Below are positions 20,201-27,483 of a DNA stretch of 64,000 nt, piece after piece; the first letter of the stretch is position 1, and every line of letters begins with the position of its first letter. The position numbers and the translations under genes were made by a program. The stretch is from Pseudo-nitzschia pungens (taxonomy: Eukaryota > Bacillariophyta > Bacillariophyceae > Bacillariales > Bacillariaceae): NCBI GenBank assembly GCA_037355855.1, contig CM074760.1:3836501-3900500 (forward strand). Direction: 5' to 3'. The notes under the pieces were generated by a model. That model was not told where the DNA came from, ran no database searches, and worked only from the letters and a program-made list of their open reading frames with translations.

Positions 20201-21819
20201 AGCTGGATGTTCGAACGTGCTGAAGGCTTTGCAAGCCTTTCGTTCCATCCTGGACTCTCGTAACGTACTGAAGATTCCAATCGGAGGGTGTCTCGTATGG
20301 ATTCTTTCGTTACGTCCCTTGCTCAATCGATCCCCTTTTTGCTTCCGGGCTGAGACGTAGTGGAGCCACCACCCTGCCCTGTTTCATAGACCTAGTATGA
20401 GCCGGTCCGCTCAGGATCCCTAGGCCCCGGTATCCAGCAAAAGGGAGCCCCATTCGCATCGCTGTAGATTTCCTTACGTCCGTTCCGAGCTTGCCACTCG
20501 CATCTGCGTCCGACGTTCGAAATGATCTACTGGAGGCACGTCGATGTCAGTTCCTCGTACTGTAGGCCTGGAGCTGAGTTTTACATCCAGCAGATGGTTC
20601 TTTTACATCCAAGTGTAGGCATGGATGCCAACAGGGATCAGCTGCTGGGTTTCGTCACACGCTCTAGCCGGCGTCCCGGCTTCGAAGTTGGGTTCGAGCG
20701 GTGGGTCTGATAAACTGCGTTGATGTTGCTCGTCAGCAACCTCCGTAAGATCGACTCGTACTGCGTACTGAAAAATAAGAGATAACAATAACAATAATAC
20801 CACATAGAGTCCTGGCAAATAGTGAGACTACAGAAGATACTGTTCGGTCTCCATTGCATACACTTAGTTACTACAAGGTACTTCCCTAGAGGTACATCGG
20901 AATCGATCATGGTGAGGGCGTGATAGGATGTGTTATTTTTAGAGTGTAACAGAAAGAGTGAATAAAAGGGAGGGAGCTGAGCCAAAGCGCTCAGCTCTGT
21001 ATCGTGTATCGTGACAGCGCTCCGATAACTCGTATAATAACAGAGCTCTGTAGCTCTGGTACTGTATTCTACGGGTAGCATATCGGAGTAGCGTAGCTTA
21101 ATTAAGCTCCGCTTAATTCAATCGTGTGCTTGCTTGCTTGCTAACGCGTTGGGTAACTGTTTGGGTCTGGCATCCAGTCATGGTACATAATATACACCAA
21201 TGACCCGGCCCCGGCGGTAGCATAGTACCTTAGCATTGTATCAAGGTAGGTTAGCATCTTTCAGTATCTCGTAGCAATTAGCAACCCTAACCCTGTAGCA
21301 TCTAGCTACACCATAAAGGTGCTTTACTTGGGGTACGTACGATTGGTACAAATCGTACGCGACGACCCTAGTAATTCTGCTAGCATCCATACTAAACAGG
21401 ATATAGGTCTGTTGCTAAGCCTGTTGCTAAGCCTGTTGCTAAGCCTGTTGCTAAGCCTGTTGCTAAGCCTGTATGCTAGCAATTAGCACACAGCCCAGCA
21501 CTCAGCTGAGCACCTGTTAGTCAGTTACTGGAGGCTGCTGCCTGTAGCCCCAGTACACTCTCCTACACAGGAGCCTTAGCACAGATCATAGCACCACTTT
21601 GAATATCTTCATACCTCAGTTGACGAACAGATCGCCGAATTCGACAAAGGTTTTGAACACATCGACAATGAGATCCGAACCATTACTAACACAGACACCA
21701 ACCCCACTCAAGACCTTATCAACAAAGCCATCACCAGAAACAACCAACAATGGCAACGCAAATTCCAACTACTCGAAAACACCATCAACAATCTCACCGA
21801 CCAATACCAAAAACAGTAA
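11229..21819 (+). CDS. Gag-like protein of the small LTR element, in two pieces (11229-11884 and 21618-21819)
   Basis: The ATG at 11229 (caccATGg) opens MAVKTRQKKKKN..., a basic N-terminus, then a Pro/Thr/Glu-rich middle including EPEPGPEPEEPNPDDN. The frame is cut at 11884 by the minus-strand copia element. Beyond it, at 21618, the frame resumes with VDEQIAEFDKGFEHIDNEIR and a coiled-coil-like LLENTINNLTDQYQKQ before TAA at 21817-21819. Omitting one copy of the duplicated CCTC gives Thr-Pro-Ser-Val-Asp in frame, 285 residues in all. I call it Gag only because of its position, charge and coiled-coil tail; there is no CCHC zinc knuckle. It was an open frame until the copia insertion. Confidence 0.68.
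11885..12780 (-). repeat. 3' LTR of the copia element
   Basis: Matches 20716-21611 position by position. On the minus strand it runs TGAAGATATTC...CATCAACGCA. It contains a five-unit 12-bp tandem repeat at 12579-12638. On the minus strand it is preceded by CACGGGGACTA, a possible polypurine tract. Confidence 0.92.
12579..12638. repeat. 12-bp tandem repeat, five units, in the 3' LTR
   Basis: Five perfect copies of TGTTGCTAAGCC. The other LTR has the same five copies at 21410-21469. Confidence 0.92.
12781..13254 (-). other. Copia 3' untranslated region
   Basis: About 470 bp between the pol stop and the 3' LTR without a gene. A diverged direct repeat (CTTGTCAG...CAAA...AATATTGCAG near 12930-12965 and CTTGTCAGGGACCAAAGG... 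near 13210-13245) and a short purine run near 13000 are the only features. Confidence 0.6.
13255..17940 (-). CDS. Copia Pol polyprotein (protease, integrase, reverse transcriptase, RNase H)
   Basis: An open frame of 1,561 codons directly follows, in the same frame, the gag UGA stop at 17941-17943; the first ATG is at 17889. Numbering from that ATG, the aspartic protease active site LDSHADT is near residue 18. The integrase core has DTWHAK, SDGAKEQ and a Glu in FQNRAELSIGH. The reverse transcriptase has IFDVKLGSLTRKARLVADG, DIQNAYLTAP and YVDD at residues 1182-1185. The RNase H has CFVDADHAG, STFGSEIVAM and FCDND. LDSHADT and TSTFGSE are features I associate with the diatom CoDi group. There is no interrupting stop, so the enzyme set looks complete. 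Translation probably needs readthrough of the gag UGA. Confidence 0.95.
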   Translation of the reverse strand, partial: LPSRGLKLSKVGRLVYQMDVPAAQSARPAESNCELDSHADTTAAGCNMILLEDQVTSHVDVHPFSPEYEPVKNIPIGTCVTAYTDTNGKVWLIYFHEALYFGDRLQHSLICPNQVRSCGHNRVDEAPRQFDSKSSHSIHIEGVAEDGEEEVPTLDIKLRLNGVISYFPSRRPTKREMQTCDHVIATMDHPWDPASTKFQQAESAIDQSHPYFPDPTKFVSAVQQQQQTMVNTPTGNMPTAGIEPIENPEPIENPAPTGIEPIPNSAPTRPMSDCTSLQPPNRRNHFKSSLYSKKLQPNHMLPSNEKYSHYKLRHLQQLCTSRDLTPCSIASDDRLHTRLSAVYSEPQVVSDHEDDSSETCGDRERPSLKINALHTPLYEPAYTDGLDRFELDPNVRDAPVALSAVYKDKQIAWADLEEPIDPETDTTRRRKQWGPSIDTDRYSKIDSDRLSKIWDISDRKARATLRVTTQKGFRNPQHPLVRRLPTQSFRNKRVAAGKWGTDTWHAKVPSIMRQDKAAQVFSNGKGYEEFIPIHSKKQAADGLKIFIHEVGIPEHLISDGAKEQGAVGTYKTHWNAVIRKNNIHQTFIQPHCPFQNRAELSIGHLSRSIRKKTARKRSPKRLWAFCGELVAAIRQRTASSDPACMERTPFELVHGHMPDISLYQAHEWYDFVYWTDLSDHTEKLGRWLGPCGRMFGGGDCHWILTESALPVSTNTVRAVTEAEWRAHDVKRSMDSFDQAVESKIGDKLEDTDVQFQDVYPQPPEELFENHQDRWPDDSTTMAEPEASIPDVDELVPDGDTYDEYIGNKVMIQRGDERLKCTVKARTTDLNGNPLGKRDNNPILDTRMYDLQLPDGTVEQYTANIVAENMYSSVDDEGRMFTLLDEIIDHEKDETAVTKQQATAKSNKVLPTTTKGWRLLVSWKDGTESWCKLGDIKEFFPVEAAQYAVDNQIADEPAFKWWVHHVIRRKRRLLKATKKSNKYWDRTHKYGVELPHSIPEALAIDKKTGTDYWQKAIAKEMKNNEMAFEFDPSYTVEGLKAEGFSKITTHMIFDVKLGSLTRKARLVADGHKVQATAKEHTFSSVPSRDSVRIFFLLAALNGLDVLSADIQNAYLTAPIKKKYYLVARAEDGFPPHLVGQVCKIVRALYGLPVAGASFRSYLTKHLRELGYQPCKADPDVHMRVETKKDGTRYWAYLIAYVDDIVCCSENPRRQLESIEQRFTLKDGTIEVPKLYLGADVSQYKIDDDPIPKWAMSSEKYAKKAVDAVEQELGTEKYGYKYLPKKVTTPLTNDYRPEIDLTQELDPQMQNYYQGLIGVLRWLCELGRLDLVTPVSLMSRYLAQARIGHLNQLFHMFAYIKNHARSRLVFDDAIPDIDESSFAQCDWSEFYPDAKEVIPPDAPEALGKAVIMTCFVDADHAGCKATRRSHTGIIIFLNNAPILWFSKRQTTVETSTFGSEIVAMRIAVEMIEGLRYKLRMLGVPIAGPTNVFCDNDSVVKNVTRPESPCNKKHNSVAYHKARESIAAGTIRVAKEPGESNIADLFTKLLNGPMLKSHCERCMW
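17941..19884 (-). CDS. Copia Gag protein
   Basis: I choose the ATG at 19884 (MPNPTEKEQSKQPP), giving 647 residues; the frame is open further upstream but without an ATG. Order: an acidic Asp/Glu-rich N-terminal region, an Ala/Lys coiled-coil-like stretch with repeated AAAEA units, a long mostly helical capsid-like middle, and a basic C-terminus rich in Lys and Gly ending KGKGNGKKD. No CCHC zinc knuckle is visible, so nucleic-acid binding probably depends on the basic tail. It ends in a single UGA, after which the same frame continues as Pol. Confidence 0.88.
   Translation of the reverse strand: MPNPTEKEQSKQPPNDPKILETQGKEPHEEDTPGKDEDRMDNEEITDPSDEEETDDSDQEEQKEQGRKRKNAPSNYKPVKKVTRAAAAKAAAEAKAAAEAAARAAESRVQDGDDFFIQPRNQSDTAMAMVVKQLQILQDRMDEKFGTSKDKEALIASNKAAQARGAIYGYNNGKPLTRREEDLFEVYESFCNEATAEELFRSDLSTIDSIRRLTPERASRFSRNLASYRHPACPDPTAVYISDSLIEKLMVFAEWVRYQPLIGARPTAKEWLEQHDSYERTEKRLVATKKQREATPVTTPPPSLTTLPKFAEWDRAFRQDLRDRFNKHGFPLLYVIRPDDEAEVTEEDRASPIGGKDGFSNWTEYNLRCAVLEGEQFEEDNQTVWTLLCAAVRSGPGWEYIRSFAYQRDETRGNARAAYLHIYDHAFTETNVDAIVSKTVKAIADSKYSGDSRIHDFETHCRNWLKFRTTLINYGGFDPKRDEKRFILDFFRSITDERLNNAKSIALRDKKKYMWNFRELVAMFTEELGITTIHHSNKRGRSVSAFVASGGGNGGGNGNKKSKSVVGTYTGTIEAKNYPPSVYRTFSAEQREKLKELRRKKAQSRSVQATETQPAPSPQEGGAGNSFGPKGRKKGKNGKGKGNGKKD
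19885..20715 (-). other. Copia 5' leader with primer-binding site and short repeats
   Basis: An untranslated leader of about 830 bp. Next to the 5' LTR, the minus strand reads GTTTATCAGACCC; its TATCAGA core resembles the TGGTATCAGAGC primer site of plant copia elements (tRNA-iMet 3' end), a tentative match. Between about 20058 and 20150 there are four imperfect copies of GGTGACCTTCCGGAT. No long ORF with an ATG is present. Confidence 0.6.
20716..21611 (-). repeat. 5' LTR of the copia element
   Basis: Same sequence as 11885-12780 as far as I can read, including the five-unit 12-bp repeat at 21410-21469. On the minus strand it holds the element's promoter, but I cannot place a TATA box with confidence. 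Confidence 0.92.
21410..21469. repeat. 12-bp tandem repeat, five units, in the 5' LTR
   Basis: Five perfect copies of TGTTGCTAAGCC, the same number as in the other LTR. Confidence 0.92.
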
Positions 21820-21820
21820 C

Positions 21821-22525
21821 CCACTACAACTCCTCGGTGCATGCGATACAACATGGGCATCAGACCGACTTCAACGCAGATCTATGGGCGGCATTGTTAT
21901 CCTCCTAGCTGGAGCAGCGGTCTACTACAGAACACGCCTTCAACCTACAATCGCCCAGAGCTCTACGGAAGCCGAATTTTGCAACATGGCAGACGCTGGA
22001 AAAGCAGCGCTATACCTACGTTGGATCCTCGATGAACTACTGATTCCCCAACCAACAGCAACACCGATCATAGCTGACAACCATGGAGGCGTCAGAATGG
22101 CCAATGCCCATCAACCCACTCGCCGCACACGGCACGTTGAAATGAAACACTTTGTTATCCTCCAATGGACAGATGATGAATTCATCGAATTTGTTGAAAC
22201 TAGATCTGATGAGAATTACAGCGACACCCTGAGCAAACCCACTGGTCGAACTAAATTCTACGAACATACGGATATATTTATGGGATGTTTACCACCACAA
22301 TACAGACACCATAATATACCCAACACAGAAAAAGTCGACAACACAAACAGAGCAACCCAACCACACACCCCCAAAGTCCACAACATAGACTGCTCCACTT
22401 ACAATCTCGATCCTCTAATTGACCTTCTTCAAAACTCCTCTTTTTCGAGTCACGAATATAATCAGAGTATCGATCCTGTAAGTGAGGGGTGGTGTGAGGA
22501 TGAATCCCGAATAGATAGTGAATAA
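21821..22525 (+). CDS. Copia-type RNase H domain of the small LTR element
   Basis: In the +1 frame relative to the gag-like ORF and starting right after its stop, this reads LLGACDTTWASDRLQRRSMGG, then AQSSTEAEFCNMADAGKA, IIADNHGG and HVEMKHF. These are the RNase H blocks of Ty1/copia polyproteins, with the catalytic Asp, Glu and Asp all kept. The frame runs to 22525, inside the 3' LTR. It has no obvious ATG of its own before the domain, and the same frame is open through the whole 3' piece of gag, so a +1 frameshift would be one way to express it. There is no reverse transcriptase or integrase next to it. Confidence 0.78.
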   Translation, partial: PLQLLGACDTTWASDRLQRRSMGGIVILLAGAAVYYRTRLQPTIAQSSTEAEFCNMADAGKAALYLRWILDELLIPQPTATPIIADNHGGVRMANAHQPTRRTRHVEMKHFVILQWTDDEFIEFVETRSDENYSDTLSKPTGRTKFYEHTDIFMGCLPPQYRHHNIPNTEKVDNTNRATQPHTPKVHNIDCSTYNLDPLIDLLQNSSFSSHEYNQSIDPVSEGWCEDESRIDSE

Positions 22526-22590
22526 ATACCTCACTCTTTACTAAATACATGCGATTATATCGACAGTAGAGAGCATACGTACATTTTGCA
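22493..22590 (+). repeat. 3' LTR (98 bp) of the small element
   Basis: No difference from the 5' LTR at 10783-10880 was seen. Preceded by the purine-rich GTGAGGGGTGG, a likely polypurine tract, and followed by the target duplication ATTAA. Confidence 0.92.
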
Positions 22591-23516
22591 ATTAATCGTA
22601 ATTACTCGTCAACGCAAACTGCAAACCGATGGTAATTTACGATGAACCAACGAGAAAAAAAGGACACAAAGCGCGGACTGTATTTCAGTTAAAAAAAACA
22701 GTTCTCGTTTTTGTACAACAGTACGGTAACCTTACTGTAATGAGTTGTGCCAGGTAAGAAGGATAGGAATTGTTCCCACGGCACCCATAACCCATTATGT
22801 TTTTTTTTTACCATTGGAACCTTAGTTGGGCAGTAAACCTTAAGTGAGTACGTAGGTACTAAGTACGAAGTTCGTTCTCCTAATTGCTCGTTCTTCGTAT
22901 TTATCGGACCCAAGACGTAAGCCATAGCACTTATGGTCACGAAACGACATCCATGACCAAGAAAAAAAATCAGAGTCACATCGATGAAGGCCAACGAACC
23001 GAAAGACTTTGGTAATCTTACCAGGTACAGTAAGGTTTACTCGTAAGTTACAATACGATACGGTAAGTTACGATTACCGGACGAGAACAAACTCGTACCG
23101 CACGGGAGATCCGAAGGAAAGCTGATGATTCAGATCGGAAGGTTCGTAAGTTACCGGCAAGATTACCGCTGCTTGTAGTCGTAAAAGTGCAAGTACGGTA
23201 TCTTACGTCAACAAGCTTCTCGTCCGGGTCGGAACAAAGCATAGTATTGGATGGCGCCCAAATTGTCATCGAGACTATTCCGATAGTCGTCCGAGGATTT
23301 TTGATTTTCAGAGAAATCATTGCGAAAGTTCATTGATGATTTTGAGATTCATTCGCGAAGCAAGTCTCTTCTACACGTAGCGGGACGCGACAACACCGAA
23401 CGACACGACACGACACGACACAGCAAAATCTCACACCCATCTATCCAGCCAACCAGCCAGCCAGCCAGTCAGCCACGCACACGCACACGCACACGCACAA
23501 ACGAAACGCACAAAAC
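22591..23516. other. Intergenic region upstream of the 1,245-residue protein gene
   Basis: No gene is supported. It contains several GTAAG/CTTAC and TACCGG words (about 23010-23100). Near the downstream gene it has simple repeats: (ACACG)n near 23400, (CCAG/CCAAC)n near 23450 and (GCACAC)n near 23477-23498. Confidence 0.55.
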
Positions 23517-26500
23517 ATGCCAAACCAACGGTACGCCCCGAAGGGAAGGCAGCGGAGGTCGGGAGGCGCCAGCCATTTCGGGGAAAATCCCGCCGGTAGC
23601 AGCAATAGCAATAGCAATAGCAATAATAATGACGCGCAGCATTCGATCTTGGGCTACAAGACGGCGAAGGATCCTCTGCACAACGGTGCCAGCCCGGTGT
23701 GCCGAATCCTGAACGATGCCATTGCCGACGTCTTTCCGGAACTCGATGCGGATGCGAAGGCAAACGCAAACGCAAATGCGACGCCGAACCGCAAGCAGCC
23801 GCTGCCCCAAGGTCTCTCGCGGGGCAGCAGTCTGGGACAAATGATACGGCGGAAATATCTCTTTGCGAGAATGGTGTCTAGGATGGCAACCGCGCCACAG
23901 CCACTGGAATTCGACCATTTATTCCAAGAACACGGCGGCATGAACCATCCTTCCAACAGTAACAGCGACAAGAACAGCAGCAAGAACAGCAACAAGAACG
24001 ACAGTGGCAAAGCGAACGGCACCGAGGTCAACCCCGGCGCTGCCAAGAAGAAACGGAAGCGAAAAAAGAAGAAAAAACGCCAGGCATCCGCCGCGGCGAG
24101 TCTTCCGTCCTCCGTAGTAGCGGCCGGGGACGAACCCGACGGAGAATGGGAAACCGAAGTGCCAATCAAGGATCACGATTACGATCACGATCACGACGAG
24201 AAGAACTCGGACTACGACGGCAAGAGCATGATGTCCAACGAAGACCACTCGCTCGAGGCCCTGGACGAGGCGGTCAAGATCGAAACCGAAAAAATGATCC
24301 AGGAGGAGGCCAACTTCAAGCGGCCCTCCCTGTCCGCCTTTCCGTCGGACGACAATTTACAGGCCGAGGAATGCCCCTCGCAGTTCATCGACCAGATCCG
24401 GCCGCAAGAGGAAAATTCTGCTGCCGGGGAGGAGTCGCACCACCACCACCACCACCACCACGAACAACACCACGAGCAACACCATCCCTGTCACTTTCCG
24501 ACACCCGGTGCTGCCCAACAGCAGCCCAACGGAACTTCGTCGCTGCCCGAAGACGTGGGTTCCAACGACGACGACGACAACGACGTTCTCTGGAAGAATC
24601 CGCTGGCACTGCCCTTTTTGGTTTCCGTCGGGCCAAACGGACCAGACAACAATGCACTTGACAAGGAAGGAGGCGGCGACTCAACGGTTCGAGACCACAA
24701 CGGAAGGACGGTGACGCCCACCCCACACGAAGCGACGCGGTCGTTGTTCTTCGAGTGGATGGATCAGTCGTTTTTGGGGGTTCCGGACTCGGACGATCGC
24801 CGCAACCGCGACTATCGATCGGAACCCGGGGGAGCGTCCCCGCCAAAATCGGAAACGGAACGACGGGAGATCCAGCGCGAATGGGATTCCTTTTTGGAAT
24901 TTTGCAACCAGCCGGGGTCCGTGGCCAAGCCGGGGATCGCCCTTCGGGACCTCAGGGACATCAGCGAACGAATCGAATGCAAGATTTGCCGCGACGAAGC
25001 GCGGTCCGAACTCGAGGCGATTGCGACAAAAACCGTCGGTGCGGCACCATTGTCGTCAGCATCATCAATTCCACCACTACCATCACCATCACCGAGCAAG
25101 TCCTCGTCCTCGTGCTCGTCAACGTGCAGGCCGACCGTTGCCAAGTCCCCGCGCGTCGTGATGAAACCGTCCTTTCTGGAGAAACCTTCTCCGCCAACCG
25201 TGCCCGATCACGACGTCGAGGCGGCATTTGATTACGTGGCTCTCGAAGAAGGCAATCTCGCGCCAATGTCCGCGGACGACGGAACCAACGAAGCTCCACC
25301 GGACGAGTACGATTCGTTCGACGAAGGAACACTTGGTTCCAGCCTGTCGTTCCTGGCCGCCTCGGCGGATGCAAAGGCCAAGCGATCCGGCGGAAGCAAA
25401 AAGTCCTCACCGACCGACGCAGGAGCGGCGACACCGGCCGGCGAGCAATACCTCTTCCTCCAGGGGCCAACCACCGAACAGCTGGATGGGTTTTTGAACG
25501 AGTGGCTCACTGCCGGCGTTGACGAAGAACAACTGGTCCGAATGTCCATCCAAACGGAAACCGGCCAATCCAATAACAGCAGCAGCAACAACAACGACGA
25601 CAACAACAACAACAACAACAACAGCGACCAAGCGGATTCCCTTGTGCTCATCTCGGCGAACGATTTGGAGACGATCCAGAACACTGTGAAAGAAACCCAG
25701 CTACTCTATACGACGTCGCTGGATCGCATGATTGCCGAGCTGGGTGAGATGAACATCCAGCCCGTCGAAAAAAACGTGGACTTGGTTGGGATCTCCTCCT
25801 CCATGGAGAAGTGCGAGGAACCGTGCGACGAATTCCTCACCGACACGATTCTACCGATTCTCAACCGGGAGCTCTCCGCATCCGCCTGCCACTTTCGTGC
25901 CGACCTGCAGATCCGGTTTTGGGCCAACTACCTGGGGGCGCTGGAAACAATGCTCCGGGCGACCGACACGTACTACCAGCGACTGCACCAAGACCTAGCG
26001 GACCAGAACGGCAAGTTGCCGCTGTTTTTCATCAGCGCCCCCTACCGATCCCTCTATCGAACACTGGCGGAAGAAAAGATCAAGGCCCTCTCGACGGTGG
26101 CAACGCGGTTTGTCAACGATCTGAACAGCCCGGCCACGAGAGAATTCTACACACGGCACGTTTGGGAGCAGCGCGAACTCGAACGCGCACGCGAGAATGG
26201 CGGGGAATGCGGAGAGTTTCAGACGACGACCCATCTCGACGACGATTGCCGGGATCTGCTCGTGTCGCTGACCGGTTGGACCAGGGTCATCAACAAACCC
26301 CGCATGTCGGCGGTCAACAACGAACGCAGGAAACGGCTGGAGGCCGTCTTTGGGCTCCTGCAAGACGTCGGAGAGTCGCTGCGGACCGAGTACGAAACGG
26401 TCGAGCGGCATTTTTCCAAGGACAGCCAGCGATATTTTTCCTGGCTCTTGTCGAACATTCATTTGGCACACGGGGTAAAATGCCGAATGAGGCTGATCGA

Positions 26501-27254
26501 AATGGACGACGTGGTCAGCCTGACCACCGGCGTCCTCTTGATGTGGAGGCACGTGCGAATTATGCAGAGCCGGGTCGCTCGCTCGCATCCGCATTCTCAT
26601 TCTCATTCGCCGGAGAGGCTCCCGCTGTCGCTGCGTCGATGGATGTGGCAGGAACCAATCAGCCCAGACAACGCGTGTTCCAAGTGCTGGCACGGCGCGG
26701 GTGGAGGAAAGCGAAGGGTCATGGGCATCCTGGCCGGTCTCACGTATGCATGGCTGCAAGAGCGGTGCAACGAATGGAAGGCGGAAATCGCGAGGCAAGA
26801 ACTCCTCACTAGTTTTGAGGACGATGAGGTTTCGAAACCCGTCGGCAAGGCGGGAGGTCCCGGAAACAAGCCGAGCAAGAAAAGCAAGAAAAAGAACAAG
26901 GCAACAACTCCGCTTTCATCCAATAGGTCCAGCCAGAACCACGGAGACGACAATGCGGGAAACAACGTTCTCGAGCCCAACCACAAAGAAATGCCGAGGG
27001 GAAAACACGAACACGAGCAAGGGGAAACAAACGGCATTTCCGTGCAACATAACGGAAGCACAATTAGCAGCGACGAAAACGATCCCTGGGTTGGAAACGA
27101 ATCTTGCGACGGCACCGAGGATGATTGTGGGTCGACGGTTGGCGTGCGGGACGATTGCGGGAGCGTCATACCCGCCATGGATTTCTTGACGGGTCGACTC
27201 GCGGAGCTGATGAAACAGGCGGAAGACGACAGTGTGTGCATCGTTCCATCATAA
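23517..27254 (+). CDS. Large low-complexity protein of unknown function
   Basis: A single-exon ORF of 1,245 residues starting at the ATG at 23517. I do not recognise it. The N-terminal half is polar and repetitive: Asn/Ser runs, KANANANAT, a strongly basic KKKRKRKKKKKR block (likely nuclear signal), DHDYDHDHDE and an eight-His run, many from trinucleotide repeats. A Gly/Glu block with SETERREIQREWDSFLEFC lies near residue 445. A second Asn/Asp run is near residue 690. The region from about residue 700 to 1090 is more ordinary in composition and mostly helical, with Trp-rich stretches such as RFWANYLGALETMLRATD and LLMWRHVRIMQ, and is probably the folded conserved part. The tail is Lys- and acid-rich. 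It is convergent with the FKBP gene. Confidence 0.8.
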   Translation: MPNQRYAPKGRQRRSGGASHFGENPAGSSNSNSNSNNNDAQHSILGYKTAKDPLHNGASPVCRILNDAIADVFPELDADAKANANANATPNRKQPLPQGLSRGSSLGQMIRRKYLFARMVSRMATAPQPLEFDHLFQEHGGMNHPSNSNSDKNSSKNSNKNDSGKANGTEVNPGAAKKKRKRKKKKKRQASAAASLPSSVVAAGDEPDGEWETEVPIKDHDYDHDHDEKNSDYDGKSMMSNEDHSLEALDEAVKIETEKMIQEEANFKRPSLSAFPSDDNLQAEECPSQFIDQIRPQEENSAAGEESHHHHHHHHEQHHEQHHPCHFPTPGAAQQQPNGTSSLPEDVGSNDDDDNDVLWKNPLALPFLVSVGPNGPDNNALDKEGGGDSTVRDHNGRTVTPTPHEATRSLFFEWMDQSFLGVPDSDDRRNRDYRSEPGGASPPKSETERREIQREWDSFLEFCNQPGSVAKPGIALRDLRDISERIECKICRDEARSELEAIATKTVGAAPLSSASSIPPLPSPSPSKSSSSCSSTCRPTVAKSPRVVMKPSFLEKPSPPTVPDHDVEAAFDYVALEEGNLAPMSADDGTNEAPPDEYDSFDEGTLGSSLSFLAASADAKAKRSGGSKKSSPTDAGAATPAGEQYLFLQGPTTEQLDGFLNEWLTAGVDEEQLVRMSIQTETGQSNNSSSNNNDDNNNNNNNSDQADSLVLISANDLETIQNTVKETQLLYTTSLDRMIAELGEMNIQPVEKNVDLVGISSSMEKCEEPCDEFLTDTILPILNRELSASACHFRADLQIRFWANYLGALETMLRATDTYYQRLHQDLADQNGKLPLFFISAPYRSLYRTLAEEKIKALSTVATRFVNDLNSPATREFYTRHVWEQRELERARENGGECGEFQTTTHLDDDCRDLLVSLTGWTRVINKPRMSAVNNERRKRLEAVFGLLQDVGESLRTEYETVERHFSKDSQRYFSWLLSNIHLAHGVKCRMRLIEMDDVVSLTTGVLLMWRHVRIMQSRVARSHPHSHSHSPERLPLSLRRWMWQEPISPDNACSKCWHGAGGGKRRVMGILAGLTYAWLQERCNEWKAEIARQELLTSFEDDEVSKPVGKAGGPGNKPSKKSKKKNKATTPLSSNRSSQNHGDDNAGNNVLEPNHKEMPRGKHEHEQGETNGISVQHNGSTISSDENDPWVGNESCDGTEDDCGSTVGVRDDCGSVIPAMDFLTGRLAELMKQAEDDSVCIVPS

Positions 27255-27483
27255 CTACACGCAGTATTAATAATCCGCACGAATGCTGATCGACAACAAG
27301 TTACACGATACGAATTACTAAGATTATAAGCAGAGTTTAAATCGCATGATTCTATCGAGTACATACATACTAGTAGTAGTAGTCGCAAACCGACGATCCA
27401 TAGTCTACGAGACAGATTTGTTCGAACGATGGAAATCTTTGTCGCTGTCTTTCCGATGCGAGTGTTTGCGTTGCTACGGTCTA

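Larger units (their letters stand above)
11885..21611 (-). mobile_element. Ty1/copia (CoDi-type) retrotransposon, full length and recent
   Basis: About 9.73 kb. Minus-strand order: 5' LTR (21611-20716), leader, gag, pol with protease, integrase, reverse transcriptase and RNase H, then 3' LTR (12780-11885). The two 896-bp LTRs have no indels, and I found no mismatch on reading. It sits in the gag-like ORF of the small LTR element. The flanks share CCTC (11881-11884 and 21614-21617) if the shared TA at the right edge is counted in the element; a 5-bp comparison gives one mismatch. Integrase-before-RT order makes it Ty1/copia. LTR identity and open ORFs point to a very young, possibly active copy. 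Confidence 0.93.
10783..22590 (+). mobile_element. Small LTR element (98-bp LTRs, gag-like ORF plus RNase H), split by a copia insertion
   Basis: Two 98-bp direct repeats, TGTGAGG...TTTTGCA, at 10783-10880 and 22493-22590, show no difference on reading. They are flanked by the 5-bp target duplication ATTAA (10778-10782 and 22591-22595). Without the inserted copia element this is about 2.08 kb long. It has a primer-binding site complementary to the anticodon arm of initiator tRNA-Met, a gag-like ORF and a copia-type RNase H, but no protease, integrase or reverse transcriptase. It is therefore a non-autonomous LTR element, presumably mobilised in trans by a copia relative. Confidence 0.88.

Noticed and set aside
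20640..20712. Possible tRNA because of GGGTTCGAGC near the copia 5' LTR
   Set aside because: No cloverleaf can be drawn, and the sequence is explained by the primer-binding-site region of the retrotransposon.
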